DNA of 64,000 nucleotides from positions 17,371,430 through 17,435,429 of the forward strand of contig CM055828.1 of the NCBI GenBank assembly GCA_029582265.1, given 5' to 3'. A program made the position numbers and the translations under genes. This stretch comes from Zoroaster sp. YZ-2022 (Eukaryota; Echinodermata; Asteroidea; Forcipulatida; Zoroasteridae). Position 1 is the first letter of the stretch. Every line of letters starts with the position of its first letter. Shown here in pieces: positions 45,730-56,630 of this stretch. The notes under the pieces were generated by a model. That model was given only the letters and a program-made list of their open reading frames with translations. It ran no database searches and had not been told where the DNA came from.

Positions 45730-46341
45730 CCCTCTCAGTACCGAATTGTTTTGACATAAACAACCGCTGGTGACCGCATTGTTTGACCACTCAAGCGTGA
45801 AGCACACATTCTTACACAACAGAAAGCTTGTGTTCAAAGGCCAATTTTACAAACTCTATTATCACCTTGAAGATATCGTTTTACAGCAAAATAAATAATA
45901 CAAAATATCTTACTTTATATTGAATTCCCTTTCATAAAATCCCCAAAACATTAAGATCGGTCAATAAATGTCCAAGTTCTCAGTCTTTGTTTCCTCAGTG
46001 TGATCTGTAAACTCAAACACTTTTTTGTACACAAACACATGGCGCTCCGTAGGTGTTTGGCATTTCGGATCTTTCCACTCCAGTTTGAAGGGATTGCATA
46101 ATAGCAACCTTATTTTATTTCACCATCAATGGAAAGATCCGATCTTGCTCTTTCCAACCATTGTAAGCTTGGGTATGGAGGGTGAACATGGACAAAACTA
46201 CAGCTTTATAACAAATGGCCTTTGTGCTCAGGCTTGAGTGCTTTTTTGTGTGAAAGCTTGGTCGACTAAAGTCGCCTATGGTAAGGAAGAGGGGGTATGA
46301 GTGCAGTCGACTAAAGTCGCCTATGGTAAGGAAAGGGTTAA
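45726..46341. mobile_element. TTAA-flanked element with subterminal GTCGACTAAAGTCGCC
   Basis: TTAACCCTCTCAGTACCG to GGTAAGGAAAGGGTTAA. Two copies of GTCGACTAAAGTCGCCTATG stand just inside the right end. It is a reverse-orientation relative of 50149-50750 and of the element that carries the 57-bp minisatellite. Confidence 0.85.
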
Positions 46342-46591
46342 GCAAATATAGGGTTTGTAAAACAAACACAATTACTTTTTGATGGCAGTATTATTTGAAA
46401 GCCCAAAGTTGTTCAGGAATGTTTCAGGATTATCATCTTAATGTGAAGGTTTTTTTTTTTTTTAGATTTGTTTCTCTTGCTAGTAAAACAAAGGAAATTA
46501 TGTAACACTTGGGCAATTTTGTTTACTTTTCAAATACAAAAAAGATTTAGGATGCAGGATTTTGTTAGTGTCCTTGACTTGACTCCTTCAG

Positions 46592-46701
46592 ATATCTCAA
46601 CTTCCAAGGATGTCCGGCCGTTCTCAATGGATAATCGTCAGAATTCTCGGTTCTTCATCACCAACTACCTGTGGGATCTTATTGTATCAGCTACCCCATG
46701 A
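46592..46701 (+). CDS. SPC24: SPC24 exon 5 (C-terminus and stop)
   Basis: Encodes YISTSKDVRPFSMD then NRQNSRFFITNYLWDLIV and SATP, stop at 46699-46701. The end matches human SRKFISDYLWSLV closely. With the acceptor at 46591 the distance from the RG of exon 4 to the conserved P equals that in human SPC24, which supports the exact junction. The acceptor lies 14 nt after a TCCTTGAC branch motif. No AATAAA was found close downstream, so the 3' end of the transcript is not assigned. Confidence 0.94.
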
Positions 46702-46838
46702 AATTGGTCAAACCATCCACAAGACAAATTACTCCAACACCGAGATGCAAATTGTCTTTTAATTGTAAATATTTCTTTCATAAGCATGCATAGGACTTTG
46801 TAAATAATACTCAAGAATTCATAAATGCTCAAGACAGT

Positions 46839-47256
46839 TTAACCCCTTGCGTACGGTTGACGGCTATAGCCGCGGCCGGTGAATTAATTGATTTTCCAGC
46901 TGTATTTGCTGAGAATTCGCCAAGAAGGTTGATAGTTTGGTGAACCATGTTGTTCTTGAATGGGAGTGTTATATAATAGATTGGGCTTTCCAGAGCATTC
47001 TGAATACAGCCTTTTCATGAGCTTTCTGAACACCGGCCTTTCAAATATGCTGTGGGGACTTCACATACGATGAATAGGATATGCCCGGTTTAGCTTGCCC
47101 GCTTATTGTTTGGTCTATACGCTTGGCTGAACAGCGGAGTTGTGTGCATGTCCACGGCCTGGTTTGACCCGGCACTCCACGGTCCCACAGACGTTCCGTG
47201 GTTGGCCGCAACCACCTTCACTCTCGGTGAAAATAATACCGTACGCAAGGGGTTAA
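46839..47256. mobile_element. TTAA-flanked element, CCCCTTGCGTACGG ends
   Basis: 418 bp, TTAACCCCTTGCGTACGGT / ACCGTACGCAAGGGGTTAA. The core is GC-rich (GCTATAGCCGCGGCCGG, CACGGTCCCACAG). It splits a repeat whose unsplit form is at 8225, so the TTAA target duplication is visible directly. Confidence 0.92.
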
Positions 47257-47640
47257 GATAATCTGATTGGATGAAACATGATTACATGGGGGGTGTATGA
47301 ACGGATAGTAAAGACTGGCTGTCTATGTGCATATTGACTGCAAGCTGTTCTTAGGCATGTGACATGGGTTTGGACCAATCAGAGTGTAGAAGTTTTGTAT
47401 TCTCAAATGTGGATTTGTCAGATTTTTGGGGGCTTATTTTTTTTCAATACTGGACATTTTAAAAACAAAATCGAGATTGGCATATTTGAAATGGAATAAA
47501 AGTTTGATGCTTGGTCATTTTTCACGGGATAAGGACCTCGGAGTCATGGCCTTCAAGCTTGGTTCCTATTGCCCTTGACCCAATGGTCTTTATCCTGCAG
47601 TAAAGACGGCGTGGCAAACCTTTATTCCCTTATTTATTTA
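47257..47640. mobile_element. second copy of the 8225-9310 interspersed repeat
   Basis: From GATAATCTGATTGGATG to CGTGGCAAACCTTTATTCCC; continues leftward across the 46839-47256 insertion. At 47525-47545 it shows the uninterrupted form of the site occupied at 8611-9235. Confidence 0.78.
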
Positions 47641-48810
47641 TTTTTTTAAAAGAAAAGAATGAGGTTTACTGATATGTGTATTAGGAACACTGAAGGTACC
47701 AATCAAAGTGTCAACATTTGACAGATGCCCCACATTGCCAAGATTTAAAATGCTTATTTAAATTTAATTTTCCCCAGACTTGACAAACCTCTTTCTGTAT
47801 CATACAGTTTACCATGAATGTGGATGGCACAAGAATCAGTGCTGAAGGTATTATTGTACAAGAGCTTTCCTTGAATCATACATATGTGTTACAGCAACTG
47901 TGTGTTCAATCTTATTTGCTATCTCCCCTTTTGCTGTGGTCAAGCATTCCTGTTTTTATGTGTTATTTATTAGGCTACATGTAGTTTAAATCATAACTGT
48001 ACATGAATATGATGTAGACAGCGATTAACAGCAAAATAAAATTACTCTTTTAATATACATTAAGCTGTCTAAATCCAATCGTTTATTGTTCAGTGCTGTC
48101 AATTTTATGTACAGGTAATAAAATTACAAACTTGATGGTATTGTACACAAATGGCATGACTTAATGATTATTGCTGAGAGGGCAGTTACATGCCAACACT
48201 GGAGCGTAGAGGTTGTCACATCCTGAACAATGTCATTATGCCTTTGGTAGCTTGACAAAACTTGCGACAATAGACCATTTTATACACAATCTCCCACAGA
48301 AACATCCGAGGTGTTGGTAGTCAAATACAGCACTAATGTATATCCTCTTCACCACGCAAAGCTACAAGTTTTAATAGACAGGACAGTACAATGCTAAGCT
48401 AATGAGTACCTACAATGACAATAGTATGTAAGGGGACCCTTGCCCCCAAAAACCACTGGGTCATTCTCCCAGTATTATCATGAGAAAGCAGTGATGAAGC
48501 TGCTATTGTTAACTCCCTAATCCTTTGACACAAGAGTCTTCCTATGGGACACGGACCTTTTGAATTGCCAATTAAGCCTTTCCATTGTGTGGACAGATTA
48601 ATGTTGGGCCAACCAGGCAAAGCAGTTAATCAAACTAGTGTGGCTGGCTTTTCTAAAGGTCTGGTAGGAGACTTGGAATAAAAAAAAAAATAGCGAGGGA
48701 GAGATTGGCTAAGGTTCCTAAATCATAACTAACAGAGTAGATTGTATAATTTTTGGGGCTGTAAAAGCCAAGAACTGCATAAGTAACATCACAGATTAAC
48801 CTCTGTAAAA
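47641..48810. other. intergenic between SPC24 and TFIP11, nothing recognised
   Basis: No exon supported. A 73-codon - strand frame at 48399-48620 has no homology I recognise. A short piece at 48338-48372 (TCCTCTTCACCACGCAAAGC) recurs at 42273-42305. Confidence 0.45.
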
Positions 48811-49176
48811 GGAGTGCCATGGTCGAGCGGTTTAGTGCATTGGATTTGTGTTCTGATGGCTGAGTCGTCAGAATGTGTGTTCGAATCCCAACCGCGACCG
48901 TGGTGCTTGTGTCCTTGTGCAAGACACTTTACCATAATTGCTTCTCTCCACCCAGGAGTAAATGGGTACCTGTGAGGGCAGAGTTGGTTGTTGTGTTTGA
49001 TTAGCCCTATATGTGCTGTAATGGCAGCAATTGAGCTGTGTACTCCCCAGGGAGCTGAGGTGGTTTCAGGAATGATTTATGAGCCTGATGAGCAGGGGTA
49101 ATAATATAATGCGCCTTGAGCACCAGTTTGGTGGATACGTGCGCTAGATGAGTCCACATTATTATTATTATTATAT
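48811..49176 (+). mobile_element. tRNA-derived SINE, ATGGTCGAGCGG variant
   Basis: Head GGAGTGCCATGGTCGAGCGG with ATTTGTGTTCTGATGGCTGA in the anticodon region, B box GTTCGAATCCCAACC. Same body and (ATT)n tail as the other family members; shares this head with 56631-56995. Confidence 0.92.
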
Positions 49177-50148
49177 GCATAAGTGCTATTCGTATTAAAT
49201 ACAGGTTTACTCTTAGGAAAATTGGGTAAACACAGTCGATATGTTGCCCAAACAATGGTCAACATCATCAACAGGTTACACAGTGGGTCTACCATTGCAC
49301 AATGTTGTATAACTTTCCCCAAAAAATACATGAACAGTTGTGGTAAATACTGACCAATCCTTACCCAAGCACATTTTGCCTGTTTTTACAGTGTGTTGGA
49401 TTCAATCAAATTAGCCTAAATGCATGAACATTTTGCCGTCATTTTTGTTTTTGCTACCAGCAAATTTTTCACAAGTGATGTGTGAAATGCAACATGTAAT
49501 GGACTCAATATCATTGTTAATGTTAACTCAATTTGCTTTCACATACACTGTGAACCATATGCCTTCAACCATCCACCACCACATGTGCACAAAGTTGGAA
49601 AGTTTTATTTTGAGTTTTTGGTATTTTCATATTCTCCAGTTCATAAGTTTTTGAATGATTATAAACTTGTAGGGGTAACCCTTTCCCGTAATCCCCTCAG
49701 GAGGGGATTAAGCCCCCCCAACATGCCCAATCAATAACAAGTCTATCAGAGAAAAGAAGGCTTTTTGTACAGGAAGTCCACGCTTCTTGTTCACAAACAT
49801 CGCTCCGAAAATAGGGTAAAAAGTATTTTACCGTAACAGATTTAATTTATTATATAAGTAAAATGATAGATGAATATGTAAAGCATACGGTCATCCCAAA
49901 ATCCAAAAATGGACGATTCCACCCTGAAATGACTGCACGCTGTTTACTCGAAATGGATCGGTGCGACTTTGTCCGGGTTTCGTGGTGACAGGTCACATAT
50001 GAGCTGACTTTGTAGCTGATGCGTGTGATGGTTTCTAATTTGCCATAAATTTAGCACATCATGCATGGGTCAACCAAAAAACCTTCCACTTCAGAGAATC
50101 AATAAATGTCTGTGACTATAATGAGTACTGTTGCCATCAGTTCCGTGC
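49177..50148. other. intergenic, nothing recognised
   Basis: A palindromic CCCCTCAGGAGGGG at about 49694-49710 follows GTAACCCTTTCCCG and may be a decayed TTAA-element end; no partner was found. Frames have no recognised homology. Confidence 0.4.
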
Positions 50149-50750
50149 TTAACACTTTGACTACCATTGGCGACTTTAGTCGACAACACACCTGCTTACC
50201 ATTGCCGACTTCAGTCGACCAAGGTCACCACACATACAGCACTATCATGACTAGCTTTTAAAACAGCTGTATTTTTTCCCTGCTTCGCAGTCCATACCCA
50301 TGCTATAAAAATATATGGTTGGAAAGACTGATTCCTTATCTTTCTAATGGTATAGCCCAACCTACATGTTGCTATTATAGAAATCAGACATAATACAAGT
50401 CAATCCTTTCAATGGCCATTTGTGCTATGGAACGCCATACACGTGTGTACAAAATGATCTCTGTGATTGTGAAACAAAGTCAGGGGAAGTAAAATAAATA
50501 ACCTGATCATTTTATATGCAATGCCAATGATTTTGGTATCATATGAAAGGGAATTTCATAAGCAACAATCATTTCATTGAATATATCTTTCTCCAACAAA
50601 TTCTTCATGATGAAAAATGAGTTTAGAAAAAGTGCCTGTAAATGGATGCATGCTGTTGTGCAATAATGTGTGATTTCATGCATGACTGGGCAGGGAATTC
50701 GGTAACCAGTGGGACATCCTGTTGAAACAAATCGGTAATGAAAGGGTTAA
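50149..50750. mobile_element. TTAA-flanked element, unexpanded relative of the minisatellite element
   Basis: 602 bp, TTAACACTTTGACTACCATTG to GGTAATGAAAGGGTTAA. Two copies of a short unit (ACCATTGGCGACTTTAGTCG; ACCATTGCCGACTTCAGTCG) lie at the left end, followed by the body shared with 14546-15480. Confidence 0.87.
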
Positions 50751-51083
50751 ACTATTGAGGGGACAGGTTTCAAGGTCACTGCTGATTGAGATGGAAACAT
50801 ATAGCATGTAGTGTTCACCATATTTTGCAGTTGATACGCATACATATATACTTTCTCTTAGAGATCGTTAGCTGCCAGAAGTACCTTCATGTGGAGTGCC
50901 AAAGTGCGATGGTGGCTGGTTTGTACATTCTATATTTCATTTTTGTTCTATGACGTAACACATAAAGTGGATGTGTGATAGAGTACCAAAGTATGATGGC
51001 GGGAGATGTCAGAACCTGAACGTTTCTTAGTACTTTTGCAGGGACATTCTTCATCAGCTTGACTGCCATCAGTGAAGCCCGAG
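50751..51083. other. 3' flank of TFIP11
   Basis: Presumed 3' UTR and downstream sequence of the - strand gene; no polyadenylation signal could be assigned. Two CAAAGTATGATGG/CAAAGTGCGATGGTGG-like words repeat near 50895 and 50985. Confidence 0.4.
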
Positions 51084-51263
51084 CTAGCTCATATTCTGGG
51101 CCAGTTCGATGGCCGTTTGTAATCCCATTGGCGTCCATACATGTCCCTGCTGTACATAAACAACTGCTCTTTCTATGTAGACACTGAGTGGACCCAGCAT
51201 GTAAACATTCTTGCCTTCGTGTCTTCGATTGGTTGGCACGTAGATGAGGTTATTCTCTGCTGC
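51084..51263 (-). CDS. TFIP11: TFIP11, last exon (C-terminus and stop)
   Basis: On the - strand this reads AENNLIYVPTNRRHEGKN, VYMLGPLSVYIERAVVYVQQ, GHVWTPMGLQTAIELAQNMS and stop at 51086-51084. It matches the human TFIP11 end (HNIVFMPVIGKRHEGKQ, IVIYIDRGVVFVQ, WVPTSLQSLIDMA) along its length. The 5' boundary is ambiguous: a start at 51263 joins a GC donor, a start at 51259 joins a GT donor four bases further along; both keep frame and differ by one residue (KKAAENN or KKATENN). Confidence 0.95.
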   Translation of the reverse strand, partial: AAENNLIYVPTNRRHEGKNVYMLGPLSVYIERAVVYVQQGHVWTPMGLQTAIELAQNMS

Positions 51264-52156
51264 CTAGAAACGGGAAGAAAAAAGAGACAATGTTGCTTAA
51301 AGGGCCTATGAGACATGCAATTTGATGTACATGTACAGCAGATACATATTTTTGGGCATTTTAAACAGATGGGAAGTCTATTTTTGATGTAAAGTGAAGA
51401 TTGAGTATACTGTTTCAATTTGTGAAAATGTTCATGCTTATCCTTGACACATGAGGGCGCTGTTTTGTGAGAACACAAAAGGACTCACTGTCACAGCAGC
51501 ACCGAAAGTGTACAAAATCAGAACCCCAAACTGTGCCCCAAATAACAGTAGTTTTATACCTAAGAACCGATTGGTAACCAAATACTCAGGATTTAACAGG
51601 AGATTTCTAGTTTGGAAAAGTTAATATTAGGTAATGGGAAACGCAAATCAATCACAATGCCCTGAATTCAAATTTAGTCAACAAGTCACGTGTTCAAGTG
51701 AGGGGATTGGACACTATTTCATTAAATGCGCCACACGATTGCGTCACGATAGTCAATTAGGCTAACCTTATCCACACATGTACATGTATACAAGTTTTGG
51801 ACAATTCGTCCCTAATTTGCCATAGTGACCAATCCGACTTTTTTCAATTTTAAGTTTTCCCGCCCATAAGTACATTCAGGAAGAGACCTACCATTGTATC
51901 TAATCCACATGCATGTATTCCTTATAGTTTTGGAGATAGAGCATGCATTCAAATGACGAATGCTCTAACTGGCTATTTTTGTAATTTGGCAAAGTGACCA
52001 ATTCCGCATTGGTCAGTATGCCAACTTAATTCGGGATTGGTCACTATAGCAAATTAGGGACGAATTTAGACATAATTTATGCATGCACTTGCATACGGCA
52101 GTGCCAACAATAAAGATTTCCATCCACACAGATTTGAAGTACATGTATTTCAATAC
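51264..52156 (-). other. TFIP11: TFIP11 intron, no further exon
   Basis: About 0.9 kb. No repeat shared elsewhere was delimited. A GACGAATT/ATTCGTC pair with TAATTTGCC/GCAAATTAG words near 51808-52065 forms an imperfect inverted repeat of ~260 bp (GACAATTCGTCCCTAATTTG facing CAAATTAGGGACGAATT). Confidence 0.6.
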
Positions 52157-52160
52157 TTGC

Positions 52161-52229
52161 CTTCTTTTCTACAAGATCCCTGAAGTTGGTTGGCACAGTT
52201 ATGGTAGGAGCACTCTTTTGTCTTGCCGG
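52161..52229 (-). CDS. TFIP11: TFIP11 exon PARQKSAPTITVPTNF
   Basis: Acceptor TTTTTTCCAG; encodes PARQKSAPTITVPTNFRDLV then EKK. It matches the human SSVPMNFKDLIETK segment that precedes the last exon. The donor side reads AAG/GCAAGT, a consensus GC-AG donor; the alternative GT donor lies four bases further (exon end 52157). Confidence 0.93.
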
Positions 52230-52345
52230 CTGGAAAAAAGAAAAGCCAAAAAGCCGTGTTGTTAGAAATGTGCAGTCATCTATATGGCACAGCGTGGATT
52301 TACAGCACTGGATTGTTGGCAAGAGTATTTATCATATTTATGTTT

Positions 52346-52590
52346 AATAATAATAATAATAATGTGTGGACTTATATAGCGCACGTATCCACCAACTGAG
52401 TGGTGCTCAAGGCGCATATTATTACCCCTGCTCATGAGGCTCATAAATCATTCCTGAAACCATCTCAGCTCCCTGGGGAGTATACAGCTCAATTGCTGCC
52501 ATTACAGTGCATATAGGGCTAATCAACCAACTCTGCCCTCACAGGTACCCATTTAACCCCTGGGTGGAGAGAAGCAATTATGGTTAAGTG
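52346..52590 (-). mobile_element. SINE truncated by the 13-bp array
   Basis: Tail and body of the tRNA-Leu SINE, in - orientation, from the (AAT)n at 52346 to GGTTAAGTGTCT. At that point the expected TGCTCAAGGACAC and the tRNA head are replaced by the 13-bp array. Confidence 0.92.
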
Positions 52591-55500
52591 TCTATTCTTT
52601 GTGTCTATTCTTTGTGTCTATTCTTTGTGTCTATTCTTTGTGTCTATTCTTTATGTCTATTTGTGCCTGTCCTCTGTGCCTGTCCTCTGTGCCTGTCCTC
52701 TGTGCCTGTCCTCTGTGCCTGTCCTCTGTGCCTGTCCTCTGTGCCTGTCCTCTGTGCCTGTCCTCTGTGCCTGTCCTCTGTGTCTGTCCTCTGTGTCTGT
52801 CCTCTGTGTCTGTCCTCTGTGTCTGTCCTCTGTGTCTGTCCTCTGTGTACGTTCTTTATGTACATTCTTTATGTACATTCTTTATGTCTATTCTTTATGT
52901 ACATTCTTTATGTCCATTCTTTATGTCCATTCTTTATGTCCATTCTTTATGTCCATTCTTTATGTCCATTCTTTATGTCCATTCTTTATGTCCATTCTTT
53001 ATGTCCATTCTTTATGTACATTCTTTATGTCTATTCTTTATGTCCATTCTTTATGTCCATTCTTTATGTCCATTCTTTATGTACATTCTTTATGTCCATT
53101 CTTTATGTCCATTCTTTATGTACATTCTTTGTGTCTATTCTTTGTGTCTATTCTTTGTGTACATTCTTTGTGTACATTCTTTGTGTACATTCTTTGTGTC
53201 TATTCTTTGTGTCTATTCTTTGTGTCTATTCTTTGTGTCTATTCTTTATGTCTATTCTTTATGTACATTCTTTATGTCTAATCTTTATGTACATTCTTTA
53301 TGTACATTCTTTATGTCTATTCTTTATGTACATTCTTTGTGTCTATTCTTTGTGTCTATTCTTTGTGTCTATTCTTTATGTACATTCTTTATGTCTATTC
53401 TTTATGTCTATTCTTTGTGTCTATTCTTTGTGTCCATTCTTTGTGTCCATTCTTTGTGTCCATTCTTTGTGTCCATTCTTTGTGTCCATTCTTTGTGTCC
53501 ATTCTTTGTGTCCATTCTTTGTGTCCATTCTTTGTGTCCATTCTTTGTGTCCATTCTTTGTGTCCATTCTTTGTGTCCATTCTTTGTGTCCATTCTTTGT
53601 GTCCATTCTTTACGTCCATTCTTTATGTCCATTCTTTGTGTACTATTCTTTGTGTCCATTCTTTATGTCCATTCTTTATGTCCATTCTTTATGTCCATTC
53701 TTTATGTCCATTCTTTATGTCTATTCTTTATGTCTATTCTTTATGTACATTCTTTATGTACATTCTTTATGTCCATTCTTTATGTACATTCTTTATGTCC
53801 ATTCTTTATGTCCATTCTTTATGTCCATTCTTTACGTCCATTCTTTACGTCCATTCTTTACGTCCATTCTTTACGTCCATTCTTTACGTCCATTCTTTAC
53901 GTCCATTCTTTACGTCCATTCTTTACGTACATTCTTTATGTACATTCTTTATGTCCATTCTTTATGTACATTCTTTATGTCCATTCTTTATGTCCATTCT
54001 TTATGTCCATTCTTTATGTCTATTCTTTATGTCTATTCTTTATGTACATTCTTTATGTCTATTCTTTATGTACATTCTTTATGTACATTCTTTATGTACA
54101 TTCTTTGTCTATTCTTTATGTCCATTCTTTATGTCCATTCTTTATGTCCATTCTTTATGTCCATTCTTTATGTCCATTCTTTATGTACATTCTGTATGTC
54201 CATTCTTTATGTCTATTCTTTATGTACATTCTTTATGTACATTCTTTGTCTATTCTTTATGTCCATTCTTTATGTCCATTCTTTATGTCTATTCTTTATG
54301 TCCATTCTTTATGTCCATTCTTTATGTCCATTCTTTATGTCCATTCTTTATGTCCATTCTTTATGTCCATTCTTTATGTACATTCTTTATGTACATTCTT
54401 TATGTCCATTCTTTATGTCCATTCTTTATGTCCATTCTTTATGTCCATTCTTTATGTCTATTCTTTATGTCTATTCTTTATGTACATTCTTTATGTACAT
54501 TCTTTATGTCCATTCTTTATGTACATTCTTTATGTACATTCTTTATGTCTATTCTTTATGTCTATTCTTTATGTCCATTCTTTATGTCCATTCTTTATGT
54601 CCATTCTTTATGTCCATTCTTTATGTCCATTCTTTATGTACATTCTTTATGTCCATTCTTTATGTACATTCTTTATGTACATTCTTTATGTACATTCTTT
54701 ATGTACATTCTTTATGTCTATTCTTTATGTACATTCTTTATGTACATTCTTTATGTCCATTCTTTATGTCCATTCTTTATGTCCATTCTTTATGTCTATT
54801 CTTTATGTACATTCTTTATGTACATTCTTTATGTCTATTCTTTATGTCTATTCTTTATGTCTATTCTTTATGTACATTCTTTATGTCTATTCTTTATGTC
54901 TATTCTTTATGTACATTCTTTATGTCTATTCTTTATGTCTATTCTTTGTGTCTATTCTTTGTGTCTATTCTTTGTGTCTATTCTTTATGTCTATTCTTTA
55001 TGTACATTCTTTATGTCTATTCTTTGTCTATTCTTTATGTCTTCTTTATGTCTATTCTTTATGTCTATTCTTTATGTCTATTCTTTGTCTATTCTTTATG
55101 TCAATTCTTTATGTACATTCTTTATGTCCATTCTTTATGTACATTCTTTATGTCTATTCTTTATGTACATTCTTTATGTCTATTCTTTGTGTCTATTCTT
55201 TGTGTCTATTCTTTATGTACATTCTTTATGTCTATTCTTTGTCTATTCTTTATGTCTATTCTTTATGTCTATTCTTTATGTCTATTCTTTATGTCTATTC
55301 TTTATGTACATTCTTTATGTCTATTCTTTGTCTATTCTTTATGTCTATTCTTTATGTCTATTCTTTATGTCTATTCTTTATGTCTATTCTTTATGTCTAT
55401 TCTTTATGTCTATTCTTTATGTCTATTCTTTATGTCTATTCTTTATGTCTATTCTTTATGTCTATTCTTTATGTCTATTCTTTATGTACATTCTTTATGT

Positions 55501-55790
55501 ACATTCTTTATGTCTATTCTTTATGTCTATTCTTTATGTCTATTCTTTATGTCTATTCTTTATGTCTATTCTTTATGTCTATTCTTTATGTCTATTCTTT
55601 ATGTCTATTCTTTATGTACATTCTTTATGTCTATTCTTTATGTCTATTCTTTATGTCTATTCTTTATGTCTATTCTTTATGTCTATTCTTTATGTCTATT
55701 CTTTATGTCTATTCTTTATGTCTATTCTTTATGTCTATTCTTTATGTCTATTCTTTATGTCTATTCTTTATGTACATTCTTTATGTAGTA
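52591..55790. repeat. 3.2-kb minisatellite, 13-bp unit, ~245 copies
   Basis: The unit is TTCTTTATGTCCA with variants (GTGTCTA, ATGTACA, ACGTCCA). Variants occur in blocks: TCCTCTGTGCCTG at 52672-52775, TTCTTTGTGTCCA at 53415-53610, TTCTTTACGTCCA at 53832-53935, and a nearly pure TTCTTTATGTCTA run at the right. Because 13 is not a multiple of three and no variant makes a stop, all three + frames stay open for 800-1076 codons. These are not genes. The array lies in a TFIP11 intron. Confidence 0.97.
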
Positions 55791-55981
55791 AGGGTTGAAA
55801 GTACCATTGGCCTGAGGCTAGTGGATTAACAGAAGAACTACTACATCTGCTAGGTTTGATAGTCCAGGGACTAGTGTACACAAATAGGAAACACATCATC
55901 ACAATACAAACAGCATGAGACAGTTCTTTGGCATGGCAGTTTATAAATTGTGCAACTTTTTTTAAAGCTCATTTTTGAGAC

Positions 55982-56202
55982 ATGAAAGGGAAATATCGTC
56001 ATGATCAGAGCAGACTTTCAACAGGGCACGGTGTCCTAGTTTAAGAGGAACACAGTGACTGAATATTACTGGCTCATTTATACAGCAGCAACGGTAATAT
56101 GCCCTTAACCATGTGGGGTAGTTTCAGTCACTGAGTTAATCTAAAACGAGCACTCTGATTCCATGCCCTGTTGATCATGACAATACCGTCCCTTTTAAAC
56201 TA
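55982..56202. mobile_element. AAGGGACAAT-family MITE, copy 2 (diverged)
   Basis: GAAAGGGAAATATCGTCATG at the left, CATGACAATACCGTCCC then TTTTAA at the right; inverted CAGGGCA and TGCCCTG blocks inside. Relative of 14568-14793 in TFIP11 intron sequence. Confidence 0.8.
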
Positions 56203-56401
56203 CACATGAACATAGTTTTTATTTGTTGATGCTCTCTGCATTGTTGGTTTAATGACCTTTCAAAGGTCTACTGAGAACTAAGGAGGACAAATACCATTTA
56301 TTTGTTACTGGACCTGCTGGCTGCCGTAACAATCTAGTTCATTTTAACCCCTGTGTTAGGGACAGGTTCAAGTCCAGCTCAATCAGTAAGCAGTAACTTA
56401 C

Positions 56402-56550
56402 CGATGCCTCTGGCGCTTCCCATCTGCTGCTGCTACTTGATTTTTCTCTCTGCTTGCGTAGATTGTTGATGTACGTCATGCTGTCCTCACCGGTGCGATG
56501 TGAACCCGAGACTGCTTGGTTCATCACGTCGAGGGCATCCTTCAGGTAAA
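56402..56550 (-). CDS. TFIP11: TFIP11 exon YLKDALDVMNQAV
   Basis: Acceptor TTCTTTCTGTACAG; encodes VYLKDALDVMNQAVSGSHRT, GEDSMTYINNLRKQ and REKSSSSSRWEAPEAS; donor TCG/GTAAGT, phase 0. The start matches human NEALDIMNRAVSS. The human QYEAMQERREAEN linker that follows is not conserved here and is replaced by a Ser-rich stretch. Confidence 0.93.
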
Positions 56551-56630
56551 CTGTACAGAAAGAAAGGGTAGGGTTTCGTTTCATATGGTGCTTTTCATAC
56601 ACCGTGGTCTGAGGTCATTAGATCCATTGT

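Larger units (their letters stand above)
44893..46591 (+). other. SPC24: SPC24 intron 4, probable U12-type GT-AG intron
   Basis: Donor GTATCCTT at 44893-44900; branch motif TCCTTGAC at 46571-46578 with the A at 46577, 14 nt before the terminal AG at 46590-46591. It holds a 225-bp paralogue of intron 2 sequence (45115-45337) and two abutting TTAA elements (45419-46341). Confidence 0.82.

Noticed and set aside
50887..51138. 83-codon - strand frame overlapping the TFIP11 end
   Set aside because: It is a shadow in another frame; the correct frame ends at 51084 and matches the TFIP11 C-terminus.
52580..55829. Three overlapping + strand frames of 832 to 1076 codons
   Set aside because: They are the three frames of a 13-bp tandem repeat with no stop-making variant; the translations are the same 13-residue cycle. 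No gene-like composition.
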